DNA of 6,291 nucleotides from Vulcanimicrobiota bacterium (GCA_030038335.1 JASHPC010000041.1:1-6291); one strand, 5' to 3'. Counted from the first letter of the stretch, positions 1 through 6,097 are shown. The notes: generated by a model from the letters alone, not told the origin. Program-made: numbers and translations.

Positions 1-95
1 ATCGTCGGAAGCGCGACGTTGACGATCGTTGCGTCCAGGAGCGCCATGAGCGTGCCCAGCGACGTCAGGGCCACGACCCAGCGCTCGCGCTTCAC
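1..95 (-). CDS. MFS transporter, DHA2 (EmrB/QacA-like) family, N-terminal fragment
   Basis: Partial gene: only the first 31 codons are present and the rest lies beyond position 1. The visible peptide begins VKRERWVVALTSLGTLMALL and continues DATIVNVALPT. The LDATIVNVALP stretch at the end of the first membrane helix is the hallmark of 14-helix drug:H+ antiporters of the DHA2 group (EmrB, QacA and relatives), which export hydrophobic toxic compounds across the inner membrane. The GTG at 95 is chosen because an in-frame stop lies just upstream and GAAGG (104-100) sits four bases before it as a ribosome binding site. The start follows the dehydrogenase stop by 7 nt, so the two are probably co-transcribed and translationally coupled. 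Family assignment is good; the substrate cannot be told from this fragment. Confidence 0.82.
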   Translation of the reverse strand, partial: MKRERWVVALTSLGTLMALLDATIVNVALPT

Positions 96-102
96 GCTGC
101 CT

Positions 103-870
103 TCAAAGGCTTCCCGAGCTGCGCATCATGCCGCCGTCGATGGTAAACGATGCGCCGGTAACGTACGCGGCAGCGTCGGAGGCAAGGTAGACGCAGAGCT
201 CTGCAACCTCCTCGGGTTTTCCCATACGGCGCAGCGGAATTTCGGAGAGGAGGGCGCGGAGTTTCTCCGGCTGCCGTTCGATGTTCGCGTCCATCGGGGT
301 CTCGATCGCGCCCGGGCAGACGTCGTTCGCGGTAATGCCATGCGGAGCAAGCTCGACGGCGATGGTGCGCGTCAGCATGCGCACCGCTCCTTTCGCGGCG
401 CAATAGGGCGCGTTCATCGGCATTGCAACGTCTTCGTGAATGGAGGAGATCGTGATGATGCGTCCGCCGGATCCGCGACGCACCATCGCGCGCGCGGCGT
501 ACTGCGAGCAGAGCCAGACGCCGGTCAGATTCACGTCGATGACTCGCTGAAAGACGTCGAACGGCATCTCGAGAAACGGGTGCTTCTCTTCAACTCCGGC
601 GTTGTTCACGATGACGTCGACGCCTCCGAACGCGGCCTCCGTACCGTTGACGAGGGCTTCGACGTCGGAAGCCTTCGTTACGTCGGCGCGCAGCGCGATT
701 GCCGTTCCGCCGTTGCCGGTAATCTCGCGTACGACGGCGTCTGCGGCGGTTGACACGTCGCGGTAGTCGACGACCACGCGCGCGCCTTCAGACGCAAAGG
801 CGAGTGCAATCGCTTTGCCGATGCCCGTTGCCGCGCCGGTGACGATTGCCGCCTTACCACGTAACCGCAC
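103..870 (-). CDS. Short-chain dehydrogenase/reductase, glucose 1-dehydrogenase-like
   Basis: Classical SDR of 255 residues, the usual length for the family; a cytoplasmic NAD(P)-dependent oxidoreductase. Numbered from the GTG at 870: the Rossmann glycine motif TGAATGIG is at 11-18, the adenine-pocket Asp at 63, NNAG at 89-92, and the catalytic tetrad is Asn114, Ser143, Tyr156 and Lys160 (YCAAK). The segment SSIHE, the PGAIETPM loop and the VTGASFTIDGG ending closely resemble Bacillus glucose 1-dehydrogenase (EC 1.1.1.47), so glucose or another sugar or polyol is a plausible substrate, but the SDR family is too promiscuous to be sure. Asp36 followed by Tyr-Arg at the end of the second beta strand leaves NAD versus NADP open. 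The start is uncertain: GTG 870 lacks a clear Shine-Dalgarno. The longer frame back to 990 would add about 40 arginine-rich residues and overlap the upstream gene, so it was rejected. The upstream gene stops 34 nt before the start and the MFS transporter follows 7 nt after the stop. Confidence 0.9.
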   Translation of the reverse strand: MRLRGKAAIVTGAATGIGKAIALAFASEGARVVVDYRDVSTAADAVVREITGNGGTAIALRADVTKASDVEALVNGTEAAFGGVDVIVNNAGVEEKHPFLEMPFDVFQRVIDVNLTGVWLCSQYAARAMVRRGSGGRIITISSIHEDVAMPMNAPYCAAKGAVRMLTRTIAVELAPHGITANDVCPGAIETPMDANIERQPEKLRALLSEIPLRRMGKPEEVAELCVYLASDAAAYVTGASFTIDGGMMRSSGSL

Positions 871-904
871 CGCGGGTACGTTGCCAGGACGGGTGCGCGC
901 TAAA

Positions 905-1774
905 CTACTTTGGCCTGTGCGGAGTCGGCATGGGGTGCGGCTTGCAGGAGTTGGCTGCCGTAACGATCGTCTGCGCGGCGAGGCCTTCACGCCTTGCCGT
1001 CTCTTGCTGCAACCAGTGCATCGCCGAGATAAGCCGCGTGACCGGCGTCGTGCCGACGGAGCCCGTGATGCCGGGAACTGCTAGCGGATCGAAGGCGTAT
1101 GGACTCTGCTGCAGTCCGGCCTGGTGCTGGTCGACGAGCAGCGGATCCGGCGTCGTCGGCACGGGCGTGTTCGCCATATCGGTTCCGCTGATCGCATTTT
1201 GATTTGAGTCTTGCAGGCCTTGCTGTTGCATCTCCGCGAGCTGTTGCGTCTGCACGTAGCCGTTTATGATGTCGAGCGAGACGGCCTGAACCGCGAGCGC
1301 TTTCATGAGCTCGTCGCGCATGGCATCGAGCTGCTTGTCGTCGCTGCTCTCCGGATCGTCGGGAAAGACGGTCGTGTCCTCGAGCTCGTGTTCCATCGCA
1401 TTGACGTTGTTGGCTAGTGGTCCGACGAGTTGCTCGAGATGGTACAGCGTCAAGTCGCGCTCGGCATCATTGTCGGAGCCGCCGTTCGAGTTTACGTCGG
1501 CAAGGTCGCGATTATAACGGGCGAGCAGCGGCGGGCTCTTTGCAATCGTCTGATCATTCTGCATCATCATGCCGATGACGGTCTTCACGTGCTGTGCGAG
1601 CGCCGAGCAGAGCGGGCGCACGGACGCGTGGTAGATGACCGACGGTTCGGGACTCGGCGTCTTGTGCGGTTTTGCGGTGGCCGGGCGAGCAGCAATTGCA
1701 GAACTCGGCGCGTGCAGTGAAAACGCAACCACAAGAGAGGCGGCAATGAGCAAGAGGAGCAGGCGCGGCCGCAT
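905..1774 (-). CDS. Exported protein of unknown function (289 aa)
   Basis: I do not recognise this family. The N-terminus is a clear Sec signal peptide: MRPR, then a hydrophobic core LLLLLIAASLVVAF, then a likely cleavage near residues 26-30 (SAIAA). There is no lipobox cysteine, so it is probably soluble in the periplasm or secreted. After a Pro/Thr/Lys linker (about 30-45) comes a region predicted by eye to be mostly helical (about 46-190). It is rich in Asn, Asp and Gln, with an acidic patch FPDDPESSDD at 137-146 and a Gln-rich stretch around 175-193. A Pro/Thr segment (about 203-235) and a last helix (about 245-275) follow. The only two cysteines, Cys56 and Cys277, lie near the two ends of the mature chain and could form a disulfide. 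No catalytic motif is visible. The ATG at 1774 lies 26 nt after the DUF5916 gene stop; AAAGG sits three bases before it, which is close for a ribosome binding site. Its position between an outer-membrane protein and an oxidoreductase suggests an envelope role. That it is a real gene is well supported; its function is not. Confidence 0.82.
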   Translation of the reverse strand: MRPRLLLLLIAASLVVAFSLHAPSSAIAARPATAKPHKTPSPEPSVIYHASVRPLCSALAQHVKTVIGMMMQNDQTIAKSPPLLARYNRDLADVNSNGGSDNDAERDLTLYHLEQLVGPLANNVNAMEHELEDTTVFPDDPESSDDKQLDAMRDELMKALAVQAVSLDIINGYVQTQQLAEMQQQGLQDSNQNAISGTDMANTPVPTTPDPLLVDQHQAGLQQSPYAFDPLAVPGITGSVGTTPVTRLISAMHWLQQETARREGLAAQTIVTAANSCKPHPMPTPHRPK

Positions 1775-1800
1775 GCGCCTTTGGTACGACGCCCTCGCCC

Positions 1801-3954
1801 TCAGGTCCCCTTCTCAGCGCCGATGTACCGTATCCACTTCACGAAGAGCGCTGGATACGTCGAGAGATCGTTCGGATTGCCGTACACGACGTAAAACTCG
1901 TTGCGTGCGGCGAGAAAGTGGAACGCGAGCGACACGTTGCCGGCGTGCACCATGCATCCGGGATAATACGGATTTCCGAAGCAGACGCTCGGAGACGCGA
2001 GCGACAGCTCCTGGAACGAGTTGGGTAAGTTCCCACCGATGATCCGACGCACGCCGATATCGAACTGCGCGTAGCGGTTGAGCTGCCAGTCAAGGCTGGC
2101 GCGCTCGAGCCACTGCGTCGTGCCCTGCTCGCCGGGGTAGACCGTGTCGTACCGGTCTTCGTCAGTTTCGAGCGATAGCGTCAAGTGATGTATGAGCGGA
2201 AGTGTCGTGAGGTACGTCCATGCGTCGAGCTTGCCGTGATAATACGGACCGGCGGTATACGATATGTAGGACGGCGTGTTTGTCGTTGAAGAGCTTCCGT
2301 TGATGTTCGCGTACCCCATGCGGTAGCCAACGGCAAATCCATTTGCGGTGAACGGCAGGAACTCACCCGACGGGGTGATGAGTCTCTCGTCGGTCGTGAA
2401 GAGATGCACGGTCATGAGGTTTCGAAAGTCGACGTTGACCTGTGCCAGTCCGATCGTCTGAGCGAGTTGCTTTTCGTCGTTGTCGTATTGCGTGAAGAAC
2501 GTGAGCGCGTAGATGTCGTGCAGCATGTCCTGCGCCGAAAAGTTGAAGATTCTCTTTGCAAACGCTTCGTAGCCTTCGATGTTCGTTTGCGACACGTATG
2601 CGTCGACCGGATCGAACTGCGCGCCGACGCGCTGATAGTTGATCCCCGCGATCGTCGTCGGCGCGACGTACAGCGGACCACCCTCGAAGTAGTTCGCTTC
2701 CTGCGGATCCGTTACGAGCGTGCCCCGGTCCGCGCCGAGATTAAAGTATGCCGCCAAATGCGAGGTTTGGTCGAGATATCCCGTATCGAGCGTCGTTACG
2801 TCGTCGACGAGCCCGGGGGCAGTAACGCCGACGCGCTGCAAATTCAGGCTCACCGACTGTTGCTCGTTCTCGCTTGCATAGTTGACCGCTTGCGCGTCGT
2901 CGCTGCGGTTATCTCCGAGCGCGTCAAAGGCGGCGTACGTCAGCGCTCCCTGAGAGCCCTCGACGGCGTACCCTTGCGCGAACGTCGGTATCGCGGGCGT
3001 ATAGAGCGGATTCGGGCAGTTGTTACAACTAAACCACTCGTCGAAGAACGGCGCCATCTGCGTGAAGAACGGACGCACCTCACTGTACTGGCGAGCGAAG
3101 GCGGTCGGCGCAATGGTCTGCTGATCGACCTCTACGTTCGAATAATCCGGATGCAACGAGGCGACGAACGAGTCGGTCGGCGCGAACGGAATGGACGCGT
3201 CGACGCCGATCCGTGACGTGCTCCCTCCAACCGACTGCGACGCGGCCTCACCCAGCAGATACGGCTGGATTCGCGGCTGCGGCCGCGCGGATACGCGCTC
3301 TTGCGCGCCCACGTCGCTCAGCACTCCGAAGAACGTCGGGTCGGTCGCGGACGACTCGAGTGCCGAGTACGTCCAGACGTCAAGAGAGTTCGTTGCCACG
3401 ACGTAGCGCAGGAACTGTACGCGCCACGTCTTCGAGCCGCCGCTTCGAATGACGCCGAGCGGTATGCGCATGGTCACGCTGTAGCCGGCGGGACTTTTCA
3501 CGCTCGCAGCCGTCCACTGCGGCGAGAACGCCGTATTCTCACTCGAGGTCTGGAATCTCGCGCCTCGCGGATTTGCGTAGAATCCGTAGGAAAACCCGTG
3601 AACGCCGTTCGGACTGAGGAAGACCGCGACATAGTCGTCGTTCTGGACGCTCGAGCCGTTCGTCTCTTGCGTTTGCGTGAGCGCTTCTTTCTGCGCAGCA
3701 ACGAACGCGACGTCGAGATAACCGCTCTCCTGGCCGACGTAGACCGTCGTCGTCTCGGCAGCCGGCCGGCGGTAGCTGAAATCCATGTCGAGCGTGAGCT
3801 TCGCGGCGCCGTTCCACGAGGCGTCGACGACCCCGTTCATCGACGGCACGACCTTGAATACCGGCACCGCCGTTCCGGTACCCGGCGTCGCTCCGAAGGC
3901 GACGCTCGTGCACAGGGCTACCAGTAACGCCGCAGCGCAGCTGCGCGTTAGCAT
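1801..3954 (-). CDS. Outer-membrane protein with CBM9-like domain and DUF5916 beta-barrel
   Basis: Exported 717-residue protein. A signal peptide (1-21, ending AFG) is followed by a CBM9/DOMON-like beta-sandwich at about 33-200, with typical features such as GVVDASWNGA near 41-50 and QNDDYVAVFLSP at 104-115. Then comes the DUF5916 region with its diagnostic segment LHPDYSNVEVDQQ (267-279) and SEVRPFF (291-297), corresponding to the NPDFSQVEAD...EKRPFF pattern of the family. The remainder, to residue 717, alternates polar and aromatic residues as in an outer-membrane beta-barrel. Proteins of this kind occur in Bacteroidetes, Acidobacteria and related diderms; their exact role is not established, although the N-domain suggests carbohydrate or other ligand binding. 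Two closely spaced cysteine pairs are unusual: Cys310/Cys313 just after the RPFF motif, and Cys658/Cys667 in a late loop. The ATG at 3954 lies 17 nt after the M56 stop, with AGGAAG directly after that stop as a ribosome binding site. Family call is confident, substrate unknown. Confidence 0.88.
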   Translation of the reverse strand: MLTRSCAAALLVALCTSVAFGATPGTGTAVPVFKVVPSMNGVVDASWNGAAKLTLDMDFSYRRPAAETTTVYVGQESGYLDVAFVAAQKEALTQTQETNGSSVQNDDYVAVFLSPNGVHGFSYGFYANPRGARFQTSSENTAFSPQWTAASVKSPAGYSVTMRIPLGVIRSGGSKTWRVQFLRYVVATNSLDVWTYSALESSATDPTFFGVLSDVGAQERVSARPQPRIQPYLLGEAASQSVGGSTSRIGVDASIPFAPTDSFVASLHPDYSNVEVDQQTIAPTAFARQYSEVRPFFTQMAPFFDEWFSCNNCPNPLYTPAIPTFAQGYAVEGSQGALTYAAFDALGDNRSDDAQAVNYASENEQQSVSLNLQRVGVTAPGLVDDVTTLDTGYLDQTSHLAAYFNLGADRGTLVTDPQEANYFEGGPLYVAPTTIAGINYQRVGAQFDPVDAYVSQTNIEGYEAFAKRIFNFSAQDMLHDIYALTFFTQYDNDEKQLAQTIGLAQVNVDFRNLMTVHLFTTDERLITPSGEFLPFTANGFAVGYRMGYANINGSSSTTNTPSYISYTAGPYYHGKLDAWTYLTTLPLIHHLTLSLETDEDRYDTVYPGEQGTTQWLERASLDWQLNRYAQFDIGVRRIIGGNLPNSFQELSLASPSVCFGNPYYPGCMVHAGNVSLAFHFLAARNEFYVVYGNPNDLSTYPALFVKWIRYIGAEKGT

Positions 3955-3971
3955 TTTTATGCGTCTTCCTT

Positions 3972-5651
3972 TCAGCGATTATCGCGTGGGTTGCATAACG
4001 CGCCCAGATGCGCGCGAGAGAGATCGACTCCCGTCAGGCTTGCGCCCTCGAAATCGCACGCTTCGATCCTCGCGCCGTCGAAGTCGGCACCATCGAGTCT
4101 CGCGTTCTCAAAATCGGCAAAGGTGATCCGCGCGTTCGCGAAGCTCGCGCCCCGTAAGTCGGCCCTGGAGAAATCGACAGCCGCGAATCGCCCGTGCGAA
4201 AAGTTCACGCGTTCCAGCGTCGCGCCGCTAAAGTCCGCCGCCGAGTAAGAGCGGTTGCGGAGGTCGCGCCCGGACCAGTTCACGCCGCTGAAGTCGCACG
4301 CTGACGTGCACGCTAACGAGTGACGATCCGGCATAGAAGCAATAGGGATATCCATGGCGGGCACGTTGACGTTGATCGCCGGGACCGTCATGTTGACGCC
4401 GGGCACGTCCACGTTCATTGCCGGAACGTGTACGTTGACCGCGGGAACGTAGACGTGCGTCGCCGGCACCTCGACGTGCGTGGCGCGCACGTGAATGTGC
4501 GTCGCAGGAACGTGTACGTGCGTTACCCTTGGTACCGGTGCCGGTGATGCGGACGGCGTCGCCGGCGCAGCGAAGGTGACGGCTACCGTTTCCAAGACGA
4601 TCGCGAGCGCTGCCGTCGCGGCGAGAACGATCGCAGCCGGCGTCAACGACACGCCGCGCGCAGCGTTCTTTCCAGCTCGCAGCAACCGCTCGATTCGCTC
4701 GGAAATGCCACGTCGATTTGCGAAGACTCCGGGCGCAACCAACGGCCGATGCGGCCACCCGACGAGCTCGGCCATCTTTCGCAAACACTCTGCGTACGAG
4801 CGAACGGCCCCAGTGCGCGCGAGCACGTCGTCATCGCATGCTGCTTCACGCTCGAGGTCGAGCCAGCGCGTCATTGCGTAGACTGCGGGACTGAAGAATA
4901 GGACTGCGGCAAGAACCCGCTGCAGCAAATTACTCCAATCGTCACGGCGGCGCAGATGCGCCACTTCGTGCAGCACGATCTGTCCCACGTCTTCAGGCGA
5001 CATGGAGTCGAAGAGGGACTTAGGAAGCAGCACCATTGCGTCGAAAAGACCGACTGCCACCGGAACCTCGATGTCGTCGCTCACGCAGAGCCGCACGTTG
5101 TTGGGTACCAGCGAAGAGATGCATTCCGCAAGCGTTTCGCGCCGGTCCACCGCGAGCGGCAGCGCACGCGCCTTCAACCGCTCTAGGCGCACGATACCTG
5201 CGCCGAGTCGAAGGAGGAGCGCGATGACGCAAAGCGCCCAAGCCGACGTCACGAGCAATGCGGGAAGACCCGCGATCGTAAACGTCGGACGTTCTAGCGT
5301 GGGCAGCTCGAAGGACGCGACGCGCGCGGGCGCTCGTGAAGCGCTGCGTCCGTTCGTGACGGTCGTTGCTGGCATGGCAACGGGTTCCGCGACGCGAGTG
5401 ATTCTTGCAGACGCGTGCACTGCACGCGGCGGATCGGCAGGACGTGGCAGACTCGTGACGACCGGGACGACGAGCGCCGCACAGAGCGTGACGAGCCATG
5501 CCGCGTAGCGCGTCGCGGCGCTTGCCCGCGGAAAAGCGCGGAAGACCGCGCATAGTACGAGGAGAATCGCGACGTCTTCCCAGAGCGCGTTGAGCGCGAC
5601 GTTCGAGATCACTCTCCCAAAAAACTCGGCATGTATCAGAAACGCGTTCAT
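3972..5651 (-). CDS. BlaR1-like M56 membrane metallopeptidase with heptad and pentapeptide repeats
   Basis: Integral-membrane zinc protease of the BlaR1/MecR1 (M56) family, 559 residues from the ATG at 5651. Membrane helices by eye: about 15-38, 48-68, 128-151 and 336-362, plus a hydrophobic segment at 242-260 next to the active site. Zinc site: HEVAH at 228-232 (His228, Glu229, His232), with Glu269 in LEREAACDDD as the likely third ligand. By BlaR1 topology the catalytic loop is cytoplasmic and everything after about 362 is outside the inner membrane. That exported part has no penicillin-binding domain. It consists of a Pro/Ala linker (about 363-375), nine 7-residue repeats (376-438) and twenty pentapeptide repeats (452-551). 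The BlaI-type repressor ends on the same base as this ATG (TGATG), so the two are translationally coupled, as in bla and mec operons. A GTG at 5654 is an alternative start; GAGGAG (5665-5660) is 8 nt from the ATG and 5 nt from the GTG. Expected role: sense an extracytoplasmic signal and inactivate the repressor. The signal is unknown. Confidence 0.9.
   Translation of the reverse strand: MNAFLIHAEFFGRVISNVALNALWEDVAILLVLCAVFRAFPRASAATRYAAWLVTLCAALVVPVVTSLPRPADPPRAVHASARITRVAEPVAMPATTVTNGRSASRAPARVASFELPTLERPTFTIAGLPALLVTSAWALCVIALLLRLGAGIVRLERLKARALPLAVDRRETLAECISSLVPNNVRLCVSDDIEVPVAVGLFDAMVLLPKSLFDSMSPEDVGQIVLHEVAHLRRRDDWSNLLQRVLAAVLFFSPAVYAMTRWLDLEREAACDDDVLARTGAVRSYAECLRKMAELVGWPHRPLVAPGVFANRRGISERIERLLRAGKNAARGVSLTPAAIVLAATAALAIVLETVAVTFAAPATPSASPAPVPRVTHVHVPATHIHVRATHVEVPATHVYVPAVNVHVPAMNVDVPGVNMTVPAINVNVPAMDIPIASMPDRHSLACTSACDFSGVNWSGRDLRNRSYSAADFSGATLERVNFSHGRFAAVDFSRADLRGASFANARITFADFENARLDGADFDGARIEACDFEGASLTGVDLSRAHLGALCNPRDNR
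3999..4298 (-). repeat. Pentapeptide-repeat domain (20 units) at the C-terminus of the M56 protein
   Basis: Residues 452-551 form twenty consecutive five-residue units with no break in register. The central position is Phe or Leu in 16 units and Trp, Tyr or Ile in the other four; the residue before it is often Asp, Asn or Ser, and the one before that often Ala, Val or Cys (for example CDFSG, ADFSG, VDFSR, ADLRG, ADFDG, VDLSR). Twenty units would make about five turns of a right-handed quadrilateral beta-helix. Cysteines flank or lie in the domain at 448, 452, 532 and 553. The family is well known as a protein-binding or structural scaffold; what this copy binds cannot be read from the sequence. 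Confidence 0.95.
4338..4526 (-). repeat. Nine tandem 21-bp / 7-residue repeats in the M56 protein
   Basis: The coding tract is exactly nine units of 21 bp. Each encodes a heptad of the form [A/G]-x-[H/N]-V-x-V-P, for example ATHIHVR, ATHVEVP, ATHVYVP, AMNVDVP and AINVNVP; the first begins with Val and the last ends IPIA. The third position is His in units 1-4, Asn in units 5-8 and Asp in unit 9. Beta-branched residues at positions 4 and 6 with Pro at 7 suggest an extended beta or polyproline-like stalk or a solenoid rather than a coiled coil. It lies between the last membrane helix and the pentapeptide domain, hence outside the inner membrane. The DNA copies share ACGTG-type words but are diverged, so this is an old protein repeat rather than a fresh duplication. 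Confidence 0.93.
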
Positions 5652-6028
5652 CACGACTGCTCCTCGTACTGATCGATCAGTGCCCGCAGACGGGCGAGCT
5701 CCTCATCCGACGGCCGCTCGCTCTCGATAAGTCGTAGCGCGAGCTCGCCGGGATTGTTTCGAAAAAATTTGCTCAGGAGATGCCCGACTGCCGACTGCGC
5801 GGCATCGTCACGCCGCACGAGCGCCCGATACACGAACGCCCGCCCGGACGCTTCGTGCGCCACATATCCCTTACGCTCGAGAATGCGCAGCGTCGTAAGC
5901 ACCGTGTTGTAGGCGAGCGGCCTCAGCGCTGCGCTGACGTCAGCGACCGTTGCCCGCTTCGCGGCCCATAACGCCTCCATGACGCGCAACTCGGCTTCGG
6001 TCAGCGTCGGCGACTTCTTTCGTGGCAT
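5651..6028 (-). CDS. BlaI/MecI-family transcriptional repressor
   Basis: Winged-helix DNA-binding repressor of 125 residues, the normal size for the family. LTEAELRVMEALW (9-21) is the typical first helix, VADVSAAL (28-35) the second, YNTVLTTLRILERKGYVAH (40-58) the recognition helix, and SGRAFVYRAL (61-70) the wing. The C-terminal half (about 73-120) is the helical dimerisation part, with the family pattern ELALRLIESERPSDEELARL. The ATG at 6028 is chosen because GGAGGAA (6038-6032) lies just upstream and the protein then starts MPRKKSPTLTEAE, as in homologues. An in-frame ATG at 6064 would place the start upstream of the proposed -10 box. Expected role: bind the palindrome at 6082-6097 and repress this operon until the neighbouring M56 protease responds to a signal. 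The staphylococcal cleavage site Asn-Phe appears to align with Arg99-Leu100 here. Which signal relieves repression is unknown. Confidence 0.93.
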   Translation of the reverse strand: MPRKKSPTLTEAELRVMEALWAAKRATVADVSAALRPLAYNTVLTTLRILERKGYVAHEASGRAFVYRALVRRDDAAQSAVGHLLSKFFRNNPGELALRLIESERPSDEELARLRALIDQYEEQS

Positions 6029-6031
6029 ACG

Positions 6032-6038
6032 TTCCTCC
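6032..6038 (-). promoter_or_regulatory. Ribosome binding site of the BlaI-family gene
   Basis: GGAGGAA on the minus strand, separated by three bases from the ATG at 6028-6026 (five bases if the core is taken as GGAGG). It is the strongest Shine-Dalgarno in the window and decides the 6028 start over the upstream in-frame ATG at 6064. Confidence 0.8.
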
Positions 6039-6054
6039 GAACGACTCACGAAAC

Positions 6055-6083
6055 ACGGTATCACTGCTCGCCGGCACTGTCAA
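6055..6083 (-). promoter_or_regulatory. Candidate sigma70-type promoter of the blaI-M56 operon
   Basis: Reading the minus strand, a perfect TTGACA (6083-6078) is followed by a 17-nt spacer and TACCGT (6060-6055), a weak -10 with three of six consensus bases. A start site near 6048 would leave a leader of about 20 nt before the start codon, with the ribosome binding site inside it. The -35 overlaps the last two bases of the palindromic operator. The -35 and spacing are convincing; the -10 is poor, as can occur in GC-rich bacteria. Confidence 0.55.
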
Positions 6084-6097
6084 CTAATATATTAGTT
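6082..6097. promoter_or_regulatory. Perfect 16-bp palindrome, probable BlaI-type operator
   Basis: AACTAATATATTAGTT is its own reverse complement over 16 bases and is an AT-rich island in GC-rich DNA. Its outer arms ACTA and TAGT, six bases apart, match the arms and spacing of the mec/bla-type operator core ACTACATATGTAGT. It touches the -35 box upstream of the BlaI-family gene, so bound repressor would hinder RNA polymerase. Autoregulation is the expected arrangement for this family; binding itself is inferred. Confidence 0.75.

Noticed and set aside
103..990. Longer SDR start at 990
   Set aside because: It would overlap the end of the upstream gene and add an Arg-rich extension ahead of the normal SDR N-terminus.
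2404..3216. Long plus-strand open frame (270 codons)
   Set aside because: It lies entirely antisense to the DUF5916 gene. Its translation is Arg/Val-rich with no domain, the usual mirror of a GC-rich gene. The plus-strand frames at 19-753 and 3301-3927 were rejected for the same reason.
3999..4298. Qnr/MfpA-type gyrase-protecting protein
   Set aside because: The pentapeptide domain follows a membrane helix and is predicted to be outside the cytoplasm, so it could not reach gyrase. Pentapeptide repeats alone do not imply that role.
4338..4526. 21-bp periodic DNA as a CRISPR-like or iteron array
   Set aside because: The units are contiguous, diverged, exactly in frame with a membrane protein and conserved at the amino-acid level, so they are coding repeats.
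3972..5651. True BlaR1/MecR1 beta-lactam sensor
   Set aside because: There is no penicillin-binding sensor domain after the last membrane helix and no beta-lactamase or PBP gene in the window, so the gene name blaR1 is not justified.
5651..6064. Longer version of the BlaI-type protein starting at 6064
   Set aside because: The 12 extra residues do not resemble the family, the start would lie upstream of the proposed -10 box, and the ATG at 6028 has a strong ribosome binding site.
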